A DNA stretch of 6,719 nt from assembly GCA_903873355.1 (NCBI GenBank), contig CAIQOG010000593.1, forward strand, positions 1 to 6,719. The letters are read 5' to 3'. The position numbers and the translations under genes were made by a program. Of the stretch, positions 1 to 6,719 are shown piece after piece. The DNA is from an uncultured Bacteroidales bacterium. Lineage in GTDB: Bacteria; Bacteroidota; Bacteroidia; Bacteroidales; Paludibacteraceae. The notes beneath the pieces are model-generated. The model was given only the letters and a program-made list of their open reading frames with translations. It was not told the origin of the DNA and did no database searches. Within the stretch, counting starts at the first letter, position 1; every line of letters begins with the position of its first letter.

Positions 1-1
1 A

Positions 2-946
2 ATCAGATTCGAAAACTGGTTGAATGAGGAAGATAACCGTCAACTATTTCAACAACTTCAAACCGTTTGGGAAAATGTTCAGAATAAGGTGGCTACCTAT
101 GAACCTGATCTTGAATATTATTGGAAAGAGCTATCGTCCAGAATTAATGAGGAAGACTCTCAACTAACTTCACCACTGCAACCGGAAGTAAAATCAATAC
201 CTCTTAAACGATTCTATCGTATTGTGGCTGCCGCATCTATTTTGTTGGCTATTACTTTTTCAGGTGCCTATTATTTGGGCAGAAATAATATTTCCAATCA
301 ATCTGCTCAACAAACTTATTCTTCTTTAACCGGAAAATCAAAAGTCATTCTTCCGGATGGTACTGAAGTATGGCTACATTCAAACACTACACTTTCATAC
401 AATGCAAATTTTTCCAGCAATACACGTGAAGTCAACATGAATGGTGAGGCCTATTTTAGTGTTACTCATGATGCCAACAAACCCTTTATTGTTCACTCAA
501 ATTCATCTTCTGTAACCGTTCATGGTACAAAGTTTAACGTAAATTCATACGAATCTTCACAGAATATCTTAGTCAGTCTCTATGAAGGTTCGGTCTCTAT
601 GAAAGCAGCTAACAATAATGTGATGCTGAAACCCGGGCAGGAAGGACATTTCGATAAATCAAACAATAAACTAGAGGTTAAAGAGGGAGATGTAGAGTTC
701 GCAAAATCATGGACGAATGACCAATTGCGTTTTGAAAACAAAAATTTAAGAGAGGTATGCAAATATCTGTCAAAATGGTACTCTGTAGAAATTCAAGTAG
801 ATCCTTCAATATCTGATAGACAATCCTATTCATTTACATTACGAAACGAAAGTCTGGAGGAAATTACAAGATTACTTTCAAAGGTAAATACTATTAATTA
901 TCAGTTTGTAGAAAATAATAAACTAATTATTAAATCGAAAAAATAA
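2..946 (+). CDS. FecR-like anti-sigma factor, 5'-partial
   Basis: This is an inner-membrane anti-sigma factor of the FecR family, which holds an ECF sigma factor inactive until a TonB-dependent receptor signals across the periplasm. The gene is cut by the window start: the frame is open from base 2 and reads IRFENWLNEEDNRQLF, the usual Trp-Leu-containing N-terminal region of Bacteroidota FecR proteins, so the TTG at base 20 is an internal Leu codon and not a start. Counting the 314 visible residues from base 2, there is a cytoplasmic N-terminal part, one membrane segment at about 72-93 (RIVAAASILLAITFSGAYYL), the FecR domain at about 108-203 (LPDGTEVWLHSNTTLSY, then GEAYFSV and HGTKFNV), and a C-terminal DUF4974-type domain at about 244-311. 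The stop is TAA at 944. Perhaps a few dozen N-terminal residues are missing. The receptor gene follows after 40 bases, as expected for a FecI-FecR-receptor signalling set. The family call is firm; the signal sensed is unknown. Confidence 0.93.
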   Translation: MRFENWLNEEDNRQLFQQLQTVWENVQNKVATYEPDLEYYWKELSSRINEEDSQLTSPLQPEVKSIPLKRFYRIVAAASILLAITFSGAYYLGRNNISNQSAQQTYSSLTGKSKVILPDGTEVWLHSNTTLSYNANFSSNTREVNMNGEAYFSVTHDANKPFIVHSNSSSVTVHGTKFNVNSYESSQNILVSLYEGSVSMKAANNNVMLKPGQEGHFDKSNNKLEVKEGDVEFAKSWTNDQLRFENKNLREVCKYLSKWYSVEIQVDPSISDRQSYSFTLRNESLEEITRLLSKVNTINYQFVENNKLIIKSKK

Positions 947-986
947 ACTGACAGTATTAAATAACACCTTTAATCGCTAAATCACG

Positions 987-3900
987 ATGAATCTATTAAG
1001 AAACATATTATTTTATATTCTTCTGGCTATTTCGTTATCAGTTTTCTCTCAAAATAAGGATAAAACTATCACGGTTTCATTCTCTAATATTGAATTATCT
1101 GATGCAATACAACGAATTGAAAAGATGAGTAATTATAGTTTTTTCTATGATTCAATGATAATTGATTTAACACAGAAGGTAAGTTTGAATGTAGTGAATG
1201 TAAGCGTTAAACAGGCAATTGCAGAGATGCTTAAAAACAGCTCTTTAGATTTTGAAATTACAAACTCACAAATAGCGATTTTTCCAAATAAATCTTTAAA
1301 ATCAACAACACCCAAATCAGAAAAGAAACGAGTAATAGTAGGAAATGTAGTGGATGAAAAAAATGCAGAAATAATCGGAGCAACAGTAAAGATTAACGGA
1401 ACAAATACCGGTACAGTTACGGATATTAATGGACATTTTTCTTTGGAAGTTGACAATTTAGATGTTTTGATGATTTCGTATCTCGGTTATGATTCTCAAT
1501 TATTTGATGTTGCAGGTAAGACAAATTGTACTGTGAAACTATTACAGTCAGACCGTAAATTAGATGAAATTATCATTACTGCACAAGCACTTGGACAAAA
1601 AAATGCTATTCAGAAACAGATAAACTCGAATACTCTTAAAAATGTAATTTCAGCAGAGAAACTTCAACAGAATCCCGATGCCAACACGATTGAAGCAATA
1701 GGACGCTTACCGGGAATTTCTGTAAATCGCTCGGCCGGAGAAGGTGCCGGGTTTTTATTACGCGGTTTGGATCAGTCTTATTCCAAAATATTGATAAACG
1801 GCGAACCATTGGCAGTTGGGCTTAATGCAATTTCAACTTATTCATTACAAGGTGTTGAAGTTTATAAATCGCTTACAGCTAATTTGGAGGGTAACGCTGT
1901 TGCCGGATCTGTTGATCTTACTCTAAGAGAAACTCCTAAAGGATTACACTATTCAGCTATGGCTCAATCGGGCTATAATGCATTGAATAATGATTTTGGA
2001 AATTATAATTTCGTGGGGCTTATCAGTAATCGTTTTTTTAACGACAAACTGGGAGTTTTTTTATCTGTAAATGCTGATAGAGTAAATCGAAGTACTAACT
2101 TGATTAGCGTGGGATACAACACAAACTATACTACAAATTTGAATGACCCCTTTTATATTAGCAGTCTTAATTTTAATCTGAACGAACGAATAAATTACAA
2201 ACAGTCTGCAGTTCTCACGTTGGATTATATAGCAAGTAAATCAACCATTCTGAATTTTCAATCCTTCCTTTCAGCCAGTAATTTTTACTCATCCAGTCAA
2301 TCAAAAAATTTCAGTCCAGAAGGTAATACAGCTACTGTACCGATTCGGGTGACAATGAGTGAGATTCCCGAATACCGTAACTATGGAATAACCAGTAATT
2401 TCAGTGGAAGGACGAAATTAAAATTTCTGAATTCAATATTAAATTATGGAATTAGTTATACCTACAATAATACCAAAACTCCGGGCACAAGAAACTGGAG
2501 TTATACTTCCGAAACAAGAGCAGATGGTTTACATCGCGATAGTTTGAAGATCTTTACACCTGCTCAGGTTGCCAATAGCTTTGATGAAATTCTGACAAAT
2601 TTAGCTGGCACTAAATTAGAAAGTATGACTTATGATCAGACAGAGGCATATAATAGCAGTTTTACACCCCGGGTTGATTATGAAATACCATTTAAAAGCA
2701 CAACAGGTATTCTGCATGGAAAAATTCAGATTGGAGCAAAATACAGGCAATCTCACAACTATTTAGATAGAACTGTCGGGGTTGGATATGCGGGGAATAA
2801 TGCCATATTTGGTGATTTTATTAAAAACAACTATAACTGGCCGACTGGAATTGTTGAGTTGGTGGTTTCTGGGCAAGAAAATAATTTTATGGGAGGTAAT
2901 TATCTTTTTGGAGATAAATATTCTTTTGAACGCAATAATCTGGTTTTTGATGCATGGCAGTTGAATGGTAAACAAAAATATCTTGCCGGATCGACTGGTG
3001 GTTTAGGTGATGACCCCAAATACTCCGGTTTTGTTTACGATTTGAATTCATCAGCAATGAACGATATCAATGAGACTCATTACTATGGAGCAGGATATAT
3101 TATGCCTGAAATTAATATAGGAGAGTGGCTTATGATTATGCCCGGATTTAGATATGAATATGAAAAAGCCGATATGAAAGCGGTGAGAGGGAGTGAAGTT
3201 ACCCGCAGTTATTCTGTTTATGAGAATATAAATACAGCATTCGGATTAAAAGATTCTGTGGCAACCCGAGAAGATAATTTTTTACTTCCAATGCTACATG
3301 TCAGGATCAAACCTACAAAGTGGTTTTATGCTCATTTTTCATATACCCATACTGTCAGACGACCAAGTAGTGGAGTTTCGCCGTTTGAGTATTACAATGC
3401 ACAGGATGCTTCAAACTACTCATATACAGCAGGAAATCCGAAACTAAAGACAGAGCTTTGGCGTAGTTATGATTTGCAATTCACATTTCATGCCAAAAAA
3501 TTAGGGCTTTTTTCTATTACAGGTTTTAGCAAAACAGTTCAAGATAAATTGTGGTCGAGGTCTTATAAACGAATTTCAGGCGAACCGATTCCGAATCCGG
3601 TTTTTAAAGACAATGATCTGGTGAATATGACTGTATATGAAAATCACCCTTATCCAATTTTACTGGAGGGCATTGAAACAGAATGGCAAACTTCATTTGG
3701 ATTCCTACCCAAACCATTTTCTTATTTGACATTAAGCGTTAATTATACATATACTCACGGAAAATCGCCTAATCCGTACACTCAACTCTACAAATATAAA
3801 CCTGCAGGTTCACGTTATGAGTTGACAGGAAGAAAAGATTCAGTGGTTATTGAACCTATGACCGGTGTTCCGGAGCATGTGGTTAACATAACTATGGGCA

Positions 3901-4193
3901 TTGAAATTAAAAATTTCAAAAGCTACTTATCCTATCAATATTCATCACAAAAAATATTACAAACTCATCCGAATGATTTAAGACTTTATGTTATTTCTGA
4001 ACCTTATAGTAGGTTAGATTTTATTGCTTCCTATGGTTTTGAACTTAAGAACAAAGGCACATTGGAAATAATATTTAAAGCAGCTAACTTAACAAATAGC
4101 GAAGACCGGATTAGATACAGGGATGAACAACGACCTATTAGCATTGAACAATATGGTGTTACAGCTGATTTAGGCCTGAGATATAAATTTTGA
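987..4193 (+). CDS. TonB-dependent outer-membrane receptor with STN signalling domain
   Basis: This is a complete 1068-residue outer-membrane receptor that takes up a ligand using TonB energy and probably signals to the FecR encoded just upstream. Residues 1-21 are a signal peptide, with likely cleavage in VFS|QNKDK. Residues about 26-100 form an STN (secretin/TonB short N-terminal) domain. Residues about 116-188 form a carboxypeptidase-regulatory-like beta-sandwich (GATVKINGTNTGTVTDINGH, then ISYLGY). A TonB-box-like strand KLDEIIITAQ is at 191-200. The plug spans about 205-315 (RLPGISVNRSAGEGAGFLLRG, ILINGEPLA, VEVYKSLTANLEGNAVAGSVDL). The rest is a 22-strand-type barrel rich in aromatic, alternating strands, with AGNPKLKTELWRSYDLQF near residues 817-834 and a terminal strand ending LGLRYKF with the usual C-terminal Phe. 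The plug and AGNPKLK motifs resemble the TIGR01782-type receptors more than SusC, and no SusD gene follows. ATG 987 is chosen because it starts the signal peptide directly. The substrate is not evident. Confidence 0.95.
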   Translation: MNLLRNILFYILLAISLSVFSQNKDKTITVSFSNIELSDAIQRIEKMSNYSFFYDSMIIDLTQKVSLNVVNVSVKQAIAEMLKNSSLDFEITNSQIAIFPNKSLKSTTPKSEKKRVIVGNVVDEKNAEIIGATVKINGTNTGTVTDINGHFSLEVDNLDVLMISYLGYDSQLFDVAGKTNCTVKLLQSDRKLDEIIITAQALGQKNAIQKQINSNTLKNVISAEKLQQNPDANTIEAIGRLPGISVNRSAGEGAGFLLRGLDQSYSKILINGEPLAVGLNAISTYSLQGVEVYKSLTANLEGNAVAGSVDLTLRETPKGLHYSAMAQSGYNALNNDFGNYNFVGLISNRFFNDKLGVFLSVNADRVNRSTNLISVGYNTNYTTNLNDPFYISSLNFNLNERINYKQSAVLTLDYIASKSTILNFQSFLSASNFYSSSQSKNFSPEGNTATVPIRVTMSEIPEYRNYGITSNFSGRTKLKFLNSILNYGISYTYNNTKTPGTRNWSYTSETRADGLHRDSLKIFTPAQVANSFDEILTNLAGTKLESMTYDQTEAYNSSFTPRVDYEIPFKSTTGILHGKIQIGAKYRQSHNYLDRTVGVGYAGNNAIFGDFIKNNYNWPTGIVELVVSGQENNFMGGNYLFGDKYSFERNNLVFDAWQLNGKQKYLAGSTGGLGDDPKYSGFVYDLNSSAMNDINETHYYGAGYIMPEINIGEWLMIMPGFRYEYEKADMKAVRGSEVTRSYSVYENINTAFGLKDSVATREDNFLLPMLHVRIKPTKWFYAHFSYTHTVRRPSSGVSPFEYYNAQDASNYSYTAGNPKLKTELWRSYDLQFTFHAKKLGLFSITGFSKTVQDKLWSRSYKRISGEPIPNPVFKDNDLVNMTVYENHPYPILLEGIETEWQTSFGFLPKPFSYLTLSVNYTYTHGKSPNPYTQLYKYKPAGSRYELTGRKDSVVIEPMTGVPEHVVNITMGIEIKNFKSYLSYQYSSQKILQTHPNDLRLYVISEPYSRLDFIASYGFELKNKGTLEIIFKAANLTNSEDRIRYRDEQRPISIEQYGVTADLGLRYKF

Positions 4194-4251
4194 AAATATT
4201 AATTACAATTATTGACTTTAAACTAATAATTCACCTTAAAAAAACAATGAA

Positions 4252-6042
4252 ATGAGAAAATTAAATTTACTATTTATTTTATGTTTATTAGCAGGTACAT
4301 TTATGGTATCGGCTAAGGATATTATTGACGTTGCTCCGGGTGTTGGAACTCTCAATGCTGCCATAAAACAGTATAAAGGAGATAAGATTTATCGGTTGAA
4401 AGATGGTTATAACGGTTATTATGTGTTGGACGAAATAATCAATAACACAGGATTTGATCTTACCATTATTGGGGGAGGCACACCTGATGTGGGCGATCCA
4501 AAACCGACAATGCCGGCAACACTTCAAACCAGTGGAACTGGTGGTACACCTTTCAATTTTATGTTTAATGTATTTGCAAACATTACTCTTAGAGGTATTT
4601 ACTTTGCCAATGCTACTGCTGATGGTGTATTTAATGCACAGTTTTTTATGGGTGTTTCAGGCAACGGTGTGCGGGTAGTAATTGACAAATGCGTATTAGA
4701 CCCAGCCGGAAGTCCTATTTATTGTAGTGGTGGAAGCCCAAAAATTTATTTGACAAATAATTTATTTAACCGACTTACTGTTCAGACTACCAGTGTGAAT
4801 GGTCCTGTAAACTTTTATTTCCCCAACGACCAAAGCGGAGTAGATACTTTATATGTTGAAAACAATACTTTCATTGGTTTAAGTACCGCTGTATTCTCGG
4901 ATGGTAACGCTCCTGTAAAAAGCGGATTTACATGGATAAACCACAACACTTTTATTCAACATAAATGTCAGATAGATTGGATGTCGAATCAGGAAAAGTT
5001 CTTTTTCACCAATAATTTATTGTACGACTGCCACGTAATCCCTTATGAAAGAGCATGGGTAGGTGGTTGGGATAATTATGCTACAGGCAATGTTTCGGAA
5101 TTGCTTTGGTCGGCACCCGATGCCATAGTCAAAGCAAATGGTGTGGATATTGACTGGGGATACAATAAAATGACAAGTTTTGTGGCAAATAATATCGAAT
5201 TCAAAAACCCGAAGTTTTATACAAACCTGTCTGATTTAAAAACATGGGCAACGAGTGTCGGTGCTGCATGTACCATGTATTATCAACCTCTTGTTTGGAC
5301 ACCCGATGTCCCATGTCAGAACAGAGGTATTGATATAACCACTGCACTAGCAAACAATCCACAATCGGCAATATACAACAGTACACAATTCCCAACATGG
5401 AAAGCTGCTAATAATAAATACGACATTGATCCTACATTTACTGATGTGCGGATTAAACAAAAGTCCGATATATTGGCACAATGGGCATTACCAGCAATCA
5501 AAAAAGACTATTTTGGAAGTTATTATACCTCGACTGCTCACACAAGTCTCGACTGGTACTGGGACCCTGATGGGAAACTTGGTCAGAATGATACATGGCC
5601 ACTGTTTGATGGTACATACTCAAATACAACTGCTCAAACGGCAGGATTGGATGGCTTGCCTGTTGGGGATCTAAACTGGTTTGCTGCAAAGAAGACGATT
5701 TGGCAAAATAATAAAACTGCCATAGATGCCCATATTTTAGCTCTGAATTTAGAAAAAATGAATCTTACTGCTATTAATAATGTTAGTGCTGATAGGGTAA
5801 AACTAATTGATAATTATCCAAATCCGTGCAAAGAAGTAGTTAATTTCAGAATCTCTGAAAATCAAACTACTGAAACAAGAATAGCTATATTTAATACCTT
5901 GGGACAAACAGTTGAGATTCTTAATATTGGAAGGGGAATAACTGACTTTGCATGGAATGTAACAAAAATGAAATCGGGTACTTATTATTACGAAACAACT
6001 ATCAATGGCATCAAGCAAAATGGTGTTTTATTGAAAAAATAA
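4252..6042 (+). CDS. secreted right-handed beta-helix protein with T9SS type A sorting domain
   Basis: This complete 596-residue protein is exported by Sec and then carried to the surface by T9SS. Residues 1-21 are a signal peptide (likely cleavage VSA|KD). Residues about 60-265 show the pattern of a right-handed parallel beta-helix: hydrophobic strands ending in Asn-rich turns recur at about 113-118 (LRGIYF), 143-149, 166-172 (YLTNNLF), 201-207 (YVENNTF), 228-234 (WINHNTF) and 251-257 (FFTNNLL), 23-35 residues apart. Such folds are typical of pectate-lyase-like and other polysaccharide-active proteins. Residues about 310-470 are Trp/Tyr-rich and not assigned; they end in DGLPVGDLNWF, which recalls the DGxPxGDPRW ending of Bacteroidota DUF4957/DUF5123-type beta-helix proteins. 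Residues 516-596 are the T9SS sorting domain (DNYPNP, IFNTLGQTVE, MKSGTYYYE, GVLLKK). Six Cys in the mature part before the tag may form disulfides. No catalytic residues could be assigned, so it may be a lyase, hydrolase or binding protein. It starts 58 bases after the receptor gene. Confidence 0.88.
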   Translation: MRKLNLLFILCLLAGTFMVSAKDIIDVAPGVGTLNAAIKQYKGDKIYRLKDGYNGYYVLDEIINNTGFDLTIIGGGTPDVGDPKPTMPATLQTSGTGGTPFNFMFNVFANITLRGIYFANATADGVFNAQFFMGVSGNGVRVVIDKCVLDPAGSPIYCSGGSPKIYLTNNLFNRLTVQTTSVNGPVNFYFPNDQSGVDTLYVENNTFIGLSTAVFSDGNAPVKSGFTWINHNTFIQHKCQIDWMSNQEKFFFTNNLLYDCHVIPYERAWVGGWDNYATGNVSELLWSAPDAIVKANGVDIDWGYNKMTSFVANNIEFKNPKFYTNLSDLKTWATSVGAACTMYYQPLVWTPDVPCQNRGIDITTALANNPQSAIYNSTQFPTWKAANNKYDIDPTFTDVRIKQKSDILAQWALPAIKKDYFGSYYTSTAHTSLDWYWDPDGKLGQNDTWPLFDGTYSNTTAQTAGLDGLPVGDLNWFAAKKTIWQNNKTAIDAHILALNLEKMNLTAINNVSADRVKLIDNYPNPCKEVVNFRISENQTTETRIAIFNTLGQTVEILNIGRGITDFAWNVTKMKSGTYYYETTINGIKQNGVLLKK

Positions 6043-6051
6043 AAAAACAAA

Positions 6052-6090
6052 TTTCTTCCATTGTTTCTGAAAAAGAGACAATGGAAGAAA
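6052..6090 (+). terminator. 17-bp intergenic hairpin, possible partial terminator or mRNA-stabilising stem
   Basis: The arms at 6052-6068 (TTTCTTCCATTGTTTCT) and 6074-6090 (AGAGACAATGGAAGAAA) pair along all 17 positions, with a single G-U wobble (6065 with 6077) and a five-base GAAAA loop. It starts 10 bases after the stop codon of the beta-helix gene and ends 45 bases before the next start. On the + strand it is followed by CTTAAAACC, not a T-run, so it is not a textbook intrinsic terminator in the direction of the genes. On the - strand the stem is followed by TTTGTTTTTTATTTTTT, which would make a good terminator for antisense transcription. A role in 3'-end protection or in lowering expression of the downstream gene is inferred. 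Confidence 0.6.
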
Positions 6091-6135
6091 CTTAAAACCA
6101 AACACTTATTTATTAATCTTTTAAAAATTACTATT

Positions 6136-6719
6136 ATGAAAATCAAATTATTACTTCTATTATTGTTCGTTTTCTCAATGGTTAATGCTCAAATTACATG
6201 GAATTTTGATTCAGGACTTGAAGGTTGGGGTTCGTATGGTGGCGATGTTGCCTTAGTGAACGATGGTGCAGGTAACTTGGCACTCAGTTACTCAACCCCA
6301 AGTGGAGCGCTTGACTATCCGGCAATTTATAACGATAGTCCTTTAAATGTGGCTAATGTAAATTATTTTTATATGAAATTTACGGCAACAAACTGTCCAA
6401 AAACATCTGTTTTGGTAAATATCTTCTTTGAAATGGGTGGTCAAAATTACTATGCTAATCAAACCATGAATTTGGCAAGTGGCGAATTTTCGTTTAATAT
6501 TCGTACCGAAGTGCAACATACCTGGAGTGTTCTTCCTGGAACAGGTACAACATCGAGAATAAGAATCGAATTGCCCCATTCTTCAGAATTGGCTGGTTCT
6601 GATTGGGGTCCAGCAATTATAAAAATTGATAAAATTGCTTTCACAAATACGCTTACTACTAAATTGGATGAAAAAGCAGATTCGAAATTAGTAATCTATC
6701 CGAATTCAACATCAGAATC
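6136..6719 (+). CDS. small secreted jelly-roll (carbohydrate-binding-like) protein, probable T9SS cargo, 3'-partial
   Basis: The frame opens at ATG 6136 and stays open to the window end, giving 194 complete codons. Residues 1-18 are a signal peptide (MKIKLLLLLLFVFSMVNA, then Gln). Residues about 20-171 look like a beta-sandwich of the galactose-binding/CBM type: it begins with ITWNFDSGLEGWGSYGG, a common opening of such domains in Bacteroidota, continues with alternating strands (VNYFYMKFTAT, SVLVNIFFEMGGQNYYANQ) and closes with IIKIDKIAFTN. After a short linker, residues 184-190 read KLVIYPN, the usual opening of a T9SS type A sorting domain (here PNS rather than PNP). If so, only about 70-80 residues are missing and the whole protein would be about 260-270 residues with no separate enzyme domain. 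It lies 93 bases after the beta-helix gene and probably acts on the cell surface with it. Ligand binding is inferred from fold resemblance only; no binding residues can be named. Confidence is high for a real gene and moderate for its role. Confidence 0.85.
   Translation, partial: MKIKLLLLLLFVFSMVNAQITWNFDSGLEGWGSYGGDVALVNDGAGNLALSYSTPSGALDYPAIYNDSPLNVANVNYFYMKFTATNCPKTSVLVNIFFEMGGQNYYANQTMNLASGEFSFNIRTEVQHTWSVLPGTGTTSRIRIELPHSSELAGSDWGPAIIKIDKIAFTNTLTTKLDEKADSKLVIYPNSTSE

Noticed and set aside
580..762. Open frame of 60 codons on the - strand inside the FecR gene
   Set aside because: It is fully inside a well-supported gene, has no recognisable domain and reads as a shadow frame.
956..974. 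Inverted repeat ATTAAA / TTTAAT between the FecR and receptor genes
   Set aside because: Six A-T pairs around a seven-base loop are too weak, and common in AT-rich sequence, to call an operator or terminator.
1145..1456. Open frame of 103 codons on the - strand inside the receptor gene
   Set aside because: It lies opposite the STN and carboxypeptidase-regulatory-like domains, whose family motifs are clear on the + strand; its hydrophobic, Ser/Thr/Phe-rich composition is what the complement of such sequence gives.
4185..4192. AAATTTTG, a near match to the Bacteroidota -7 promoter element TAnnTTTG, just before the beta-helix gene
   Set aside because: It is made by the last codons of the receptor gene, differs at the first base, and no TTTG -33 element lies at the right distance.
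987..4193. Calling the receptor SusC (RagA)
   Set aside because: It has an STN and a regulatory-like domain as many SusC proteins do, but the plug motifs differ from the SusC type and no SusD gene follows.
6343..6644. Two overlapping - strand open frames (78 and 61 codons) near the window end
   Set aside because: They lie inside the open + strand gene starting at 6136, which has a clear signal peptide and domain pattern; the - strand frames show no family motif.

Overview
The window looks like a stretch of a Bacteroidota chromosome. It is AT-rich, the genes have A-rich leaders without clear Shine-Dalgarno sites, it carries a FecR-type anti-sigma factor followed by a TonB-dependent receptor with an STN signalling domain, and it has two secreted proteins with type IX secretion (T9SS) sorting-domain features. 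T9SS is confined to Bacteroidota and close relatives. All four genes lie on the + strand and are closely spaced (gaps of 40, 58 and 93 bases), so they probably form one operon or two overlapping transcription units.

Layout: (1) bases 2-946, the 3' part of a FecR-like anti-sigma factor whose true start lies before the window; (2) 987-4193, a complete 1068-residue TonB-dependent outer-membrane receptor with signal peptide, STN domain, carboxypeptidase-regulatory-like domain, plug and barrel; (3) 4252-6042, a complete 596-residue secreted right-handed beta-helix protein ending in a T9SS type A sorting domain; (4) 6052-6090, a strong 17-bp hairpin between genes; (5) 6136 to the window end, the 5' part of a small secreted protein with a jelly-roll, carbohydrate-binding-like domain that appears to enter its own T9SS sorting domain just as the window ends.

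How the parts probably work together: the receptor would sense and import a ligand, its STN domain would contact the periplasmic end of FecR, and FecR would release an ECF sigma factor (probably encoded just upstream, outside the window) that switches on the operon. The two T9SS cargo proteins would sit on the cell surface or be released, and bind or process the same ligand, most plausibly a polysaccharide. No SusD-like gene follows the receptor, and the receptor does not look like a classical SusC, so this is not a canonical SusC/SusD polysaccharide utilisation locus. The substrate cannot be read from the sequence. I see no RNA gene, CRISPR array, insertion sequence or phage feature. The parts belong to recognisable families; the least explained are the beta-helix protein and its small partner.
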